Assembly: GCA_951799425.1 (NCBI GenBank)
Contig: OX637391.1
Span: 21,438,551-21,502,550 of the forward strand
Length of the DNA stretch: 64,000 nt
DNA from: Ilex aquifolium
Taxonomy: Eukaryota > Streptophyta > Magnoliopsida > Aquifoliales > Aquifoliaceae
Direction of reading: 5' to 3'
Part shown: positions 35,160-46,744 of the stretch, in pieces
How positions within the stretch are numbered: the first letter of the stretch is position 1
How the letters are laid out: each line of letters starts with the position of its first letter
Position numbers and translations under genes: made by a program
The notes under the pieces: model-generated
Databases searched by the model: none
Told to the model about the DNA's origin: nothing
What the model saw: only the letters and a program-made list of their open reading frames with translations

Positions 35160-36795
35160 TGTTGTATTGAGAATTGAGAGCTTCTATGGCTTATTCCAGT
35201 GAAATAATAACATGATGTCCTGAATCTTTAAATAGATCTCTTCCTCCAATTTCTTTTTTTTTTTTTAGTTTAATGTCAGGGATATTCAAGTCAATTTATG
35301 CGCACTTCGATTAATTTCCTCACCGGTTCGGTTAAAAGCAAATAATTCACATCGAGACTAGGGTATTTATGAAGGATAAATTCCTTATAAATAGACTCTA
35401 AAGAGTTATCAAGATTTGAATTCAGGATGTCTGAATTTATATCTCGCTTCTGTTAGCATCTGAATTTAAAGATATGCTTTTCAAACAAAAAATATCTTCA
35501 AAAAAGTTAAAGTTAAACGTGACACTGATATTTTACATAATTAAATAAGCGTGACGTTGATAACTTACATAATTTTTTGAAAATAACATTCCATGTAGTT
35601 CTTTTATCACAAAAAATCTAGATTTTTTCGCAGATTATAAAGTAAAAACACGCAATTTTCAGTCACCTAATACTCTATCCATTTATGTCCCTTTAGTATT
35701 GATGTAAAGGACCAAGACATTTGTTGTCGTATTATTTCAGTATGTTTGACAAGTTCATCAGGATCCTAAAATAATTGAGGCGGATCAGTTCCTTCTGGTG
35801 TTTTTTAATCAAATATTGTCACATCACAAACTTGTGGTTCTTGTTTAGCTATTACAGCTTTGTAAATTCATGTTTTGTGGAGTACATGTGCATGAAAAAA
35901 AAAAGGATTTCAAAGCCCAAAATCCCACAATGATATGGCAAATGACATTTGAATTGAAATCTTTTTGGTTCAGGAAACAACACGAAACGAACCCTTAGTT
36001 TTATCCTTATGTGTGGATTTGTAGTTGGTTGCGTCATTAAAAAATAATGCCATCCCAAGCACAGAGATCAACCCTCAAGAAACACCCTCTTTCCCTTCAG
36101 ATCAGCTTCCTTGAGAGAACCAACACTCTTCTTTGTCGCCATTCTTACACTTCCTAACAAACAGATCAACAAATCACAATACAACAGCATAACATTCATC
36201 GGCAAATATAAAGACGCATATTGATGGGGAGTGAATGGAGTATCAGTGATAAAGTGATTTAGAGATTGAGATTGTGGGTAAGATTTATCAAGTGTACATC
36301 TAAGCTTAACACATAGTGAAGAAGGTGAAAGGATAGAGAATAATAAATAAGGAGGGGATATGGTAGGATAGGATAGGGTAGGGTAAGGTAGGGTTGGGTA
36401 AAACTTAAAAATGAGTGTGATGCTTTCTGCGCATACTCGTATGACACATCTCGAGTATTTTTACGTTGACTTTGAGAGTAATGAATTAAGTTTTAATGAA
36501 CACCGAGTGAATACTTGTGATTTTTTTTAAAGAGGGTTTTTCGTGTCAACAAATCACTTGTATTATTTATTGTTTATATTTATAGACTTGTGATTGTTTG
36601 CACACATGCACTGTAAGTTTGATGATTTAAATGTTTGACATATAAATTAACCATAATTGTGTTTGAGTTTAGATTTTGAGATCGTCGTAAAATTGATTGT
36701 TTGAGTGAATAAATTGAATATTAATTAAATCTAATGGTCATGGGCATGGGTGGGTCTTTGGCCAAGCTTAAGAAGTCGATTACCTTTTTTTTTTG
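35160..36795. other. P450 promoter and intergenic sequence
   Basis: 35160-35245 is the P450 5' UTR with its TATTTAAAG box. 35500-35720 resembles sequence at 36975-37072 and 41600-41715, which shows that the upstream region was duplicated with the gene. No other gene is recognised. Confidence 0.5.
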
Positions 36796-36920
36796 AAGAA
36801 GAAGAAGAGAAAGGGAGAGCTAGAACAAAAAGAAGTAACAACATTACTTGATTGAAAGCTTCTTTGGCTTGTTCCTTTGTGTAATAATACTATGGTCTTT
36901 AAATAGATCTCTTCCTTTCT
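36796..36920 (-). pseudogene. P450 5' stub (first codons, 5' UTR and TATA box)
   Basis: On minus, ATG at 36842-36844 begins MLLLLFVLALP, matching the intact P450 start (MLLLFCVLALP). It then runs into a TTC/TCT run, A-rich sequence and a stop. The 5' UTR shares AAGCTTTCAAT-like and GAACAAGCC-like motifs, and AGATCTATTTAAAG is common to both promoters. Everything beyond about 16 codons is missing, so this is the broken 5' end of a tandem duplicate. Confidence 0.75.
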
Positions 36921-37630
36921 AATTTCAACATCGATATGCTTTGCAAACAAAGAGACAAACAGATACAAACATCATAAAAGTTATATTTTATGTTGCATAA
37001 TTGAATGAATGCGATGCCGACTACTTACATAATTCATTGTGGACATGAATTAGGTGGTTGAAAGATATATTTTGTAAGACCCGAACACGAATAAAGATTA
37101 TATGAACATTTATTATGAGCATGTTCGTAGGTGATAGGAATGTGTATGATTGGTAATTACTATTTAATTAGGAACATTGATATGAGACATGAACCTGTAC
37201 GATCGGTATTTTTAATATTTAGAGAGTGCATATGAATAAGGTATGAGAATTATTTAGATTGAATGACGATGAACGAATTGTTTTGTTTAAGTGTGTAGAG
37301 TTAAATAAGTATGCTTGAATGTGGCCTAATTTTATTATTTTATGTATGTTAGTGCATATGGCACTAAGTGGGTGCCAAGCATGTGATAGTAATGAGTGCA
37401 CTCTATATATACACATAAAGACATGCAAAGAGTGCAATGAGTGTAATGAGTGCACTCTCCACTAAGGAAAAAATTGTGTGGGTGTAATTTAGAGGGAGGG
37501 GGAGTGGACGGTTAGAGGGAGAGGGGGTGGGCACTCCACTAAGACTGATAGAAATAAAAAAAAAAGGAAGAACTCTCTTGAACCATTTGGGGGATCTTCG
37601 GCTAAGAAAAGAAAAAAACAAAGGAAATCT

Positions 37631-39172
37631 CACTACAAGAAAAATGGGTTTTTACGGCGGTAAAGTGCTGTCATAAAAAGTCTATTTGCTGTCACAAATA
37701 TTTTTTGTGACGGCATTGTGGCGGCATTGCCTCGCCATAATAAGTGTGGTCTCAAAAGGTTTTTACGGCAGCAACAGTCTGTCTCAAATAGTATTTATGG
37801 CAGCAAGACCCTGTCGTAAATAAGTTGTCACAAAAAATCCGACACTTTTATTTTTATCACGGCGGCAAAAGTGCTGCCTCAAATACCATATTTGGCTATC
37901 GTAAAAAATAGAAGATATATTTATGACGGCAACGATGCCGCCACAAAAAAAAAATTTAATTATTATAGACCATTAATAACTAATGTTATATACCCTGTGC
38001 ATATATACACTCCATACAACTTTTTTTTTTTTTGGGTGGGGGAATGAGGGAGGAAAGGGGCTTGAACCCTTGACCTCAAGAAGGCAAAGCTTTCACAATG
38101 TAAGGAATACCATTAGACCAAAGACCTATTGATATCCATACAACTACCCAATTTAATATATAGATAAACACAAAAGTAAATATAATCAACATTTTCAAAA
38201 ACATAGAAATATTTTCATATCCAAAAAAACAATCTCACGAGTTAAACAAAATGTAAAGTATGCACTTTTATAAAACATAACGATCTATGAGTACAAGAAA
38301 TTAATGCAAAAAGTTGAACATTTTTCCCGAACTATCTACTCTCACAGTGACATCTAAAAAAAATATAAAATTATTGTTACTATACTGAAATAATATTTAT
38401 ATACATATATACAATAAAGAACTAAAACAAGTTAGAATATACATCAACAGAGGGCCACACAATATTTCTCTGAACGGCTTGTCAAATTATGTAAATGATA
38501 TATAAACGAGTCATATCGTATACATTTTTTATAATTAGTTTCACCAATACCTAATTTGTTTATAATCGTATCATGACGGGTTCACTCGTTTACTAAACAG
38601 GTAGTTTAAGGAAGACTCAAACCCACTAATTTTATATCGTGTTAACGGGTCGTGTCATATTTTGACACTCTTAATTTTGATATAAAAACTTGACTTTGTA
38701 GAGTTTAATTTTTTTTTTCTTTGAACTAGAAATTGTCTTTTGATATTAAACTACGTAATTTTATAAAATATTACTTGTAACATGAAAAATAGTTGTTGCC
38801 AATACAAATTTTTTTTTAGAGTTTTTCTTTTTTAAACTATAAACTGTTTTTTTATCTAAAACAACATTTTAATATTTTATGAAATATTATATACGACGGG
38901 AAAAATGGCTGCCATAAATATAAAAAATTCTTTTGAATTTATAAATATTATTTGAGGCAGGAAAAACAGTTGTCTCAAATACAAAATTTTTTTTTTAAGT
39001 TTATGACACTATTTACGGCAGAAAAAATAACTGTCACAAATATTAACACAAACACGCTTTTTGTGACGGCAAACACAGCCGCCACAAAAAAATTGTCTCA
39101 AATACGTCTTTTGTGACGGCGAATACATCCGCCGTAAAAAATTTGTCACAAAAGCCCCTTTTTCTTGTAGTG
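37631..39172. mobile_element. non-autonomous CACTA element, TSD TCT
   Basis: Ends are CACTACAAGAAAAATGGG and the inverted match TTTTTCTTGTAGTG, flanked by TCT (37628-37630 and 39173-39175). Subterminal repeats of TTTGTGACGGC and GCCGTCA type crowd both ends, as in CACTA transposons, where they bind transposase. There is no transposase frame. It lies in the predicted first exon of the solo LTR. Confidence 0.9.
38022..38134 (-). mobile_element. tRNA-derived SINE with 11-bp TSD
   Basis: On minus, an A-box-like TGGTCTAATGG and a B box GGTTCAAGCCC are followed by a C-rich tail and an A-run (plus-strand T-run at 38022). Perfect duplications TCCATACAACT lie at 38011-38021 and 38135-38145. It is about 113 bp long, inside the CACTA element. 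Confidence 0.8.
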
Positions 39173-40339
39173 TCTCTCCAACTTGGAGGTCTCGGTCATG
39201 GCAAGGAACGAAAAGAATGGAACTTTAAAGTGGAGCTTGGTGGTGGGTTTAATGGTGGAAGAGTAGTGGTGGTGCTTGGGGGTGTAGGAAGTGGGTACAA
39301 AAAGTAAGTCATGTAATCTACCTTCTTTCCTTTTAAATGTATAGATAAAAAATTCTTAGTGTATGCATTTTGGGTATTGCATGTAAGTTAAGTGTGATAC
39401 TTGTTGAGTATGGGTACCATTGAGTGTTGCATGAAGGCTTAGCTTGATGCTTGTGTGAATGTGTAAGCATAACTAGAGTCATGGCATGAAATATAAAGAA
39501 AATTATGATTGTTGTGTGTGGGGTGGGTTTCGGCCAAGAGAGGAAATATATTGGTGGGTAGCTTAGAAATCTTGTGAAATGTTAATCGTCCCTTGAACTC
39601 TCATAAATCCATAGGTATGAATTAGTTACAAGAAAGCATGTGATTTTATGGTTTCATGGAAAAATGGAGTAAATTCAAGTTTACTTTTAGTATGTTTATG
39701 ATTTTATGAGAATGGTTGAATTTGGAGTAACTTGTATGAATATATTGATTTAGTTGATTCGAGAAGAATAATTCAACTAATTCGAGTAGATTAACTTATT
39801 CGATATGAATAGATTATTTTATTTAATTAGAATTAATTATTAAAATTCGGTTTGAATAAACTAATTCTTACTTAAGCAATATTATATATTAATGCCGAGT
39901 GGGTTGGTAAATATTGGGTGTACCAGATCTAGAGGCGAACACCTCAAAGAAAGCCACACTCAAAGTTTTGGCAGAAGGGTCGTCTACAAGATAGAATTCC
40001 ACGTAAGGTAGGTGCAATATCCTACATCTTTTATTGAGTAACAATTAAGCTTTGTTATATGTTTATGTTATGATTTTTGTTGAGACTATACAACTAAATG
40101 GTAGGATATCGTTGTATGATGGGAATTGTCTAAGCGATAAAGTAAGTTTTTGTGGCTTGGGTCGACTGTGTGGTGGAACAAAGACATGCGTTTCGAGTTG
40201 ACCGTGCGTGAGCTGAATTTATTTGCAAACATGATGCATTCCTATGATGAGATAATAATGAGGGTGTGTGCCATCGAAATGGCGAGAGTTGCGATGAGAG
40301 CGTGGCTCATGCAATCAATTGGAAATATTAAGTATATGA

Positions 40340-40945
40340 TTCGTCTTCGTGACGGGAAATATTAAGTATTTGTGTGACGTCTACGTGACGGGAAATATTA
40401 AATTTGTGTGTCGTCTACGTGACGGAAAATATTAAGTATAAGATTCGTCTACGTGACGGAAAATATTAAGTATAAGATTCGTCTTCGTGACGGGAAATAT
40501 TAAGTATTTGTGTGACGTCTACGTAACGGGAAATATTTGGTTTGTGTGTCGTCTACGTAACGGAAAATATTAAATATATGATTCGTCTTCGTGACGGGAA
40601 ATATTAAGTATTTGTGTGATGTCTACGAGACGGGAAATTGCCAAGTAGTTGCGTATCGTCTATGTGACAGGAAATATTAAGTGATTATAAGTCACCAATA
40701 AGACAATATTTAATTGCTTGATACGAATCATCTACGTGACCAAAATTAGCCTTGTGATTCGGGTTGATTAAACATCATCTTCATGATAGAATTAAATTAC
40801 GTATTTAAGTCATCTAAGTGACAAGAATGAGAAGTAATTATCTGATTTTGAATCTTCTAAGTGATGAGAATTATTTATGTGGTATATGTCGTCTAAGTGA
40901 CGAGAATTATTTGTGTAGCTTGAATTTCCTGTGTGGCCGGGGGTA
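40340..40945. repeat. minisatellite with CGTCTACGTGACGG core
   Basis: About a dozen irregular units of roughly 36-45 bp, each with TCGTCTACGTGACGGGAAATATTAAG or a close variant, become more diverged to the right. It lies in the predicted intron of the solo LTR. Confidence 0.8.
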
Positions 40946-41493
40946 TGCCTGAGAGAATTCGTTGTGTGACATAGTTTAATTATGTGAAAGCAACTATTTT
41001 AGTATTAAAATTTTGCATGTGGTTTATACAAGCTATGTCTATGTGATGTATCCGAACAACGTCTAAGTGCTGAAGTGTAATTTGAATGTTGGTAATTGCA
41101 ACGTGGTTAAGCTTGTTCCTAAATAAATAAAGTGTTTTCTCTATTTATTGTTGTGCTCATGATTATTGATTGCATCATTGCTCTCACTAATGGTCTCAAT
41201 AACTTTTCAGGAAAAACCCTAAAGACACGAGGAGTCCACTGCCGAGTTTAGAGAGTCGATTGAGATGTAATCGTGGGAGATGTTTTTTTTTTATGTCCTT
41301 CAAACATAATTTGTATGTATATAGGTCATAGTGTTATTTTTTTTATTTGTATCATTGTCTGTGATTAAGTAGGACTCATGGTGAACTTTTTATTCTAAAG
41401 GTTTTGGGTGAATTTCTATGTATAGGAAGGTGACAGAGATATGGGGTTGTTGATGGATGTGTTAGATATTGTACCCCATGTTGGGGTGTTACA

Positions 41494-41712
41494 TATTTAT
41501 TTACATTGTGATCTTTGAAAAAATCTATTTTTTTTGTTGTGAAAGAACTATAAGTTATTTGTCAATTTCTCGAAAGTAACCAAAAAAAAAAAAATAGAAA
41601 ATATCTTCTGAGAAACTAACAAATAACCAATAGTTCTTTCACAACAAAAAAAAAAGATTTTTTCACATATCACAAAGTAAATAAATATATCTTTTGGCCA
41701 CCTAATCCCACG
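41494..41712. repeat. fold-back element, left arm cut by the solo LTR
   Basis: Arms such as GTTGTGAAAGAACTATAAGT and, inverted, its near match around 41625-41645 pair over at least 85 bp around an A-rich loop. The pairing continues across the LTR insertion: 37047-37072 (AGGTGGTTGAAAGATATATT) is the inverted match of about 41690-41712. The LTR therefore landed in the left arm of a pre-existing fold-back. Confidence 0.75.
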
Positions 41713-41756
41713 TGGGATCAAACACGAGGACATATCAAATCAACCTTTAGATCTTA

Positions 41757-42438
41757 GAGTAACTCCAATAACGTTATCTAAAATAACTACTCAAAATATA
41801 TTTAAATATTATATTATCTACTTTAGTTAACTACTTTTTCAAATTCACTCCAACTACGCTATTTATTTTATCTAACCACTTCAACTAATTTTAACTAACT
41901 TTCAATAATAAAATTCAAAAAATAGCAATTAAACTATACATTGTATAAATTTAATCAATTATGGGCTACAAGAGTAAATATCATAAAAGATGGGCTATAA
42001 GAGTAAATATCATAAAATATATTTAATCAATTGGGGGGTTTACTGGATTTTTAGGGGGTTTTATTGAAATTTTTTTTTGGGTTTTACTGGATTTAGGGGG
42101 GGGGGGGGGGTTTGCTAGATTTTTTAGGGGTTTACTGGATTTAATCGCAACTCATCGTCTTCCCCAAGAAAGACACAGACCATACCTGCTTTGGAGCTTT
42201 GCCTTCAATCGGTGCAGCTTTGCCTTCAGTCTTCCATCGGTGGAGCAAGCCTTCTGCGATGGGGGTGTTGTTGGCGCAAAAACAGAATAACTAGCTGGTT
42301 TGCCTCGCTAGGGATAGCTAGCCAAATGAAGGCTATGAGAAATAGCTAGTGTGATAGCTAGCCTGTTGGAGACAAGATTTAAGCATTGCTTATGTAAAAT
42401 AGTTAAGAAGACTCGTTTACTTAGCCTTGGAGATGCTC
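41757..42438. mobile_element. PIF/Harbinger-like MITE, TSD TTA
   Basis: Ends GAGTAACTCCAA and TTGGAGATGCTC are inverted matches, flanked by TTA (41754-41756 and 42439-42441). The terminal GAGCATCTCCAA is a common plant MITE end. It is 682 bp with no transposase. An internal G-run (about 42098-42109) lies between TTTACTGGATT repeats. Confidence 0.7.
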
Positions 42439-42441
42439 TTA

Positions 42442-44862
42442 CCGCCTCAGTTGTAATTTTAGTCCTTTAAAATGGGTCAAACGGGTCTGTAATTGTGGTG
42501 GTATATGAATTCGAAATTGATCCAAAGTGGCCCATAATAAATGGGCCATATTAATTTTTTTAATTTTTTTTTGTGATTTTCACCCTGTTTATTAAACGAG
42601 GGTTGAATGGTTTTTGACATAGTGATGAATGTTAATTCTGTTCCAATCTTATGAGTATCGCTTGATAATAAAAATAAGTAAATTTATCTTTAATAACATT
42701 TTTTAAGTGAAAAATACTTTATTAAAAAAAATACAAACAAAAAGGATATTTATCATCTTTAGTAAATAAATAATACAATTCTTCGTGTATTTGAACTTGG
42801 ACAAATAAAACAAAACCTGGACAAAGTAAAAACAAAAATAAAAATTAAGCACTACTTTAAATAGATTTTTCAAAAAAGCTATTAGACAATTCCAAAGTTT
42901 TATTGGTAAGTCAAAAAAATAAGAATGTCCTTACAAAATCACATTGCAATTGCTAGCAAGAACAGCACTTTTGACATGCTCTATTTTTTTTTTTTTCTGG
43001 AAAGGGCTGCAAAAATCCTCTGCAATTAAATTGCAACTTCGAACTATATAGAGTTTAGCTTCTTATCAAATTAAGCTCTTTTATTGCTTATTTCCGAAGG
43101 AAAAGTGATTCATTCTTTTTTTTTTTTGGTTATAAGTTGTACAGACTTGTGTCGACTACTCTCGAATTCAGCGGCTGTCACCGTAACTTGAGCATAGTTA
43201 GAGTATGTCTTTGAGAAGGAAAATGTTATTTGAACCTAATTTGAGAACTTAATTTAGGGACTTAATGATATATAACCATTAGATTGGTTGTGGGCTCCAT
43301 CTAACATTAAAACTCACAACTAATCTAATAGTTGCATTGAAACCATATCAGTAGGTTCTCAAATAAGATCCCTATAGCATTGCTTTTTTGAGAAACAAGG
43401 GTGACTAACCCTTAAGGAGTGTGAGAAAAAATTGAACTGGAGACATTTAAATTATTAAATATCAGACTCAACCATTGAACCAACCCTAAGGGTTGAAAAC
43501 TGACTCCTTCACATGCAGCTCATATGGACGTTTTCAAAATTAAATGTGTGCCTGCATCAAAGAATATAAAATCCACACCATGATACACATAACTTACAAA
43601 ATTCTTCTGTTATTTTTAATTTAGAAATCCACACCATGTTATTTTTAATTTCGAAATTCTTCTGTCATCATATGGACGTTTTCTAAATTCTTCTGTTATT
43701 TTTTTTTATCACAAGCTTTATCTGACCCCATAAATCAATATCTAACCCATTTATTCAAATTTATTCCCTTGTACAGCAGACATATTAGTTAGGAGAGGCC
43801 TTAGGAGGCTTCATCCATGTTTTCTTTTTTAATTTTAATTTTAATTTTACTAAACAAAAAACTATTCTTCAGTGAAACTCTTTCACATGGTATATATAAC
43901 CATCCTCCCTCTTACACCTTATACAACTTCTCATTGTCTATATCCTAACTCCTTCGGCTTTCATAAAATCTTTCAATCACACATTTCTCACATATATATA
44001 TATGGGTTATTATTTATGTTTGAACATGAAGGATGAATATTATAAAACAAGCTCAGAATATCAATCTCGTACATTGCATGGGGCACAAGTATGTATAGCA
44101 TATGCTGACAATAATGAACACACAAGCTCATTTCACCAATGTCAATCAAGCATTATTATTTCTGGTCTTCAAAGCTGATTTGCATTATAGTTAAAAAGTA
44201 CTAATCTGCAACAAGGCAAACAAGTCATTCCACATAGGGTGCAGGCCATCAGCCATTGAAAACAATATAATTGGCATTTTTTCAGAAAAAAATATTATTA
44301 AGCGAACTAAAATATCAGAATGAAAGATTAGTTAGTGATTGCTTTTGAGATCTATCGAGAGTTTAAATTATCTGGAAATAATTAACTTGGATGGATCTTA
44401 TCATATTTCTATTAGACCCAAGAAGTTGATTATAAAAATTGTCTAGTGGTTGCGTGAATTTGCTGAAGTTACAATGAGACAATCACATATATATTGAGGG
44501 AAGGATTAAAATAAATTGCAGGCCTAATCATTCACTTAGAAAAGTTGTCCATTGAGTAAATGCAAAAGCTACTTGATTGATATTTTTTTTGATAGACAAC
44601 GATATTTTTACATTACAGTGGAGGAGGAGGGAAAGGGAAATTGGAACCATCAACTTTTCACTCCATTATAGAGGGCTCCAACCATCCGGGTGATACTAAA
44701 GAATTCACAAAGTCACTAGGCCTGTGCTTTGGCTTCTTTTAGCAAACTATAGGGATATATGATACATACAGATGAGACTTGTTTTGCTTTTGTTCTTTCA
44801 TAGGTAAGAACTGTAGTAGTAGATATATATGATCTAATATCCTTCTTCATTAATGACATATC
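42442..44862. other. no recognisable gene
   Basis: AT-rich sequence without a supported frame or RNA gene. It contains one possible SINE (43380-43500). The last 150 bp or so are the 3' flank of the P450 stub. Confidence 0.45.
43380..43500 (-). mobile_element. possible degraded SINE
   Basis: On minus, GGTTGGTTCAATGGTTGAGT resembles an A-box head. CCAGTTCAATTTTT could be a decayed B box, and a T-run on plus at the other end would be the tail. No target duplication is visible. Confidence 0.4.
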
Positions 44863-45211
44863 TTCCCGTCGTAAAGTTTAGCTCGAAGGCAAAGAGCATT
44901 TTTCTTGTGCATTGCAAGACCGGGTATCACATCAGTGTCTATTTCTTCCTTCTTCATCCCAGCAGGTAATTCCCAGTTGAATGAGTACAATAAATTAGCA
45001 AGTGCATGCTCCACTGTGACAGATCCCATGTACACAGCAGGACAAATTCTTCGGCCTGCTCCAAAAGGAATTAACTCAAAATTTTGTCCTTTGAAGTCAA
45101 TAGAACTGCCCAAGAATCTTTCAGGCATGAATTCCTTTGGGTTTTGCCAAGCTTCAGGATCTCTTCCAATGGCCCGCCCATTCACATAAACTAGGGTTTT
45201 GGATTGGATTG
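44850..45211 (-). pseudogene. P450 3' stub (CYP71-clan C-terminus)
   Basis: About 118 codons match the C-terminal part of the P450 at 32996-35159: KTLVYVN, GRDPEAW, MPERFLG and the heme loop FGAGRRICPA. Similarity begins abruptly at about 45211, within the residues that follow the K-helix region. Upstream sequence is unrelated, and an in-frame ATG at 45308 is not part of the family. The I-helix, K-helix and all of exon 1 are missing, so it cannot be an enzyme. Confidence 0.85.
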
Positions 45212-45599
45212 TTGAGATATGTTTGGTGCCGAGGTTGGCTAAAATAACAAGTAATTTACCACTCGAATACATTATTTTGTTCATACTAAACATAACATAC
45301 TTGACCAATAAAATAAAAAGACATAATTATCCCTTTATGCCTATAAAATTACTTAGAACAACTACTATCACTACATAATTCAAAGGACATAAATAGCCTT
45401 TCATTTATCTCTCTCTATGTATACACATGTATTTTAGACTTAGATATATTTAAAATAATAAAAACTAAATGACAAATAATATAAAAGATTGAAATGTAAA
45501 GATCTTTGAAAATCTATTGAATTACATTCTAAATAAAAATATGGACCATTAATTTTTATTATAATAAAACATAAATGCAAAAATATGACATGTCATTGA

Positions 45600-45688
45600 A
45601 CTCAATTATAGATATATTTATCATATAAATATTAAAAAAAATTACCACCTAAATTTGTTCACGTGCAACGCATGTAGTGCGTTACTAG
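45600..45688 (+). mobile_element. possible Helitron 3' end
   Basis: A short hairpin (AACGCA, loop, TGCGTT at 45667-45683) is followed by A, then CTAG at 45685-45688 and a T. This matches the Helitron end rule (hairpin, CTRR, insertion before T). The 5' end was not located. Confidence 0.4.
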
Positions 45689-45689
45689 T

Positions 45690-46417
45690 TACTTTAAAAT
45701 ATAGCAAACTTGAAATTTTTTTTCAACTTTATCCCCCAATAATACAACTTTGTTATCCTTATCCTTAAGAATTAATGAAATACTCCTATTTTGTCCATAA
45801 ATGATTTTACAAAGATAATTATGCCTTAAACAAAAAAATTGGCTTAAATGTAAAAAACTTTTGAGTTTCTAAACTTTTAAATCTATTATAAATTATAAAT
45901 TACTGCTATAAATTCACATTTATCATGTCAAGATTTATGAAAAACTTTTAAATCTCTAAACTCCCCTTACACAATTGCATAAAGAGAATGCCGTCCAAAT
46001 TTTAGTTAACTCATTTAATATTATGCCTTTTAGTTTTCCCGACTCCCACTTCGAGAAGCTAGAGATATGGACCTTTTGCTATATCCACTTAATTACCCTA
46101 GTTAGTGAAACCTTTCTTGTTTTGTTGCCTATAAATAGAGGACTCTAGTAGTGTAAATCCCAAATTTTTGTTATTTCTTTTTACTCTCTACATAAAATTT
46201 ATTCTTGTTCTATTTGGTGAGGTGAAAATAGTAGGGAACAGAAGAAATAAGAATATCTATACATGCTCTCTTTAAATACAAAAAGCCTATTTTGTTTGGG
46301 GGTTTATGCTTTGATGCTAATACTGTGTTATTGTTCATTGTTCTTTTCAATTGTTTTGTTTATTCATTCTGCATGGTTGAGGCCTAATAATTATTTAGAA
46401 AGGTTGCAGTATGGAAT
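45690..46417. other. no recognisable gene
   Basis: AT-rich sequence. A TATAAATAG box at about 46131 lies upstream of the ribosomal protein fragment that follows, but no coding exon is seen between them. Confidence 0.4.
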
Positions 46418-46635
46418 TTGGTAGGTCCCAAAGTTTTTGAGGAGATTCTGGTGCACTGCAATAAAGGAGATGCTGCACAAAATGCCAAGGGTTTGAATGC
46501 ATCAATCAATAGTTTGGGACTTACAACAGGGCAAAGGCCTATAAAGACAGAGAAGGTCATTGCCACCTTCGAGTTCAAAGAAGGTCAACCGCTCGGTATT
46601 ACGGTCACTCTCGGGCAAAATGAAAATTTGTTGCA
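46418..46635 (+). pseudogene. plastid ribosomal protein L5 (uL5c) gene fragment
   Basis: The frame contains GDAAQNAKGLNASINSLGL, then TGQRPIKT and EGQPLGITVTL, the signature of nucleus-encoded chloroplast ribosomal protein L5, which binds 5S rRNA in the plastid large subunit. Only about 70 residues of the middle are recognisable. The transit peptide, the start, and the C-terminus with its LGLPRTRDF-type motif are missing or lost (after about 46635 the frame is unrelated). Several conserved residues are changed, so it is a gene relic. Confidence 0.75.
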
Positions 46636-46744
46636 TTTCACATCAATTCTGCCTGTTTTTATTCCAACTCTTGAACTCTGTGATTCCATTTTGTTAGACA
46701 TTGACATGCACTTCATGGCCAAGATCCTGATATCCCTATAAAGG

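Larger units (their letters stand above)
37073..41493 (+). mobile_element. 4.4-kb solo LTR with a nested CACTA element, TSD TATTT
   Basis: It begins TGTAAGACCCGAAC and ends TTGGGGTGTTACA. Perfect duplications TATTT flank it (37068-37072 and 41494-41498). Removing the CACTA insertion leaves about 2.88 kb. Read on plus it has a CTATATATACACA box (about 37403), a strong donor GTAAGT at 39304 and an acceptor AACTTTTCAG at 41210. This is the same leader-intron plan as the minus-strand LTRs, but without the acidic peptide. No internal domain is present. Confidence 0.85.

Noticed and set aside
38040-38134. A tRNA gene suggested by A- and B-box motifs
   Set aside because: There is no cloverleaf. Target duplications and a terminal A-run show a SINE instead.
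44905-45189. 94-codon plus frame
   Set aside because: It is the reverse-strand shadow of the P450 3' stub.
36796-45211. The two P450 stubs as two ends of one gene split by the solo LTR
   Set aside because: On the minus strand the 5' stub lies at lower coordinates than the 3' stub, so they are in the wrong order to be one interrupted gene.
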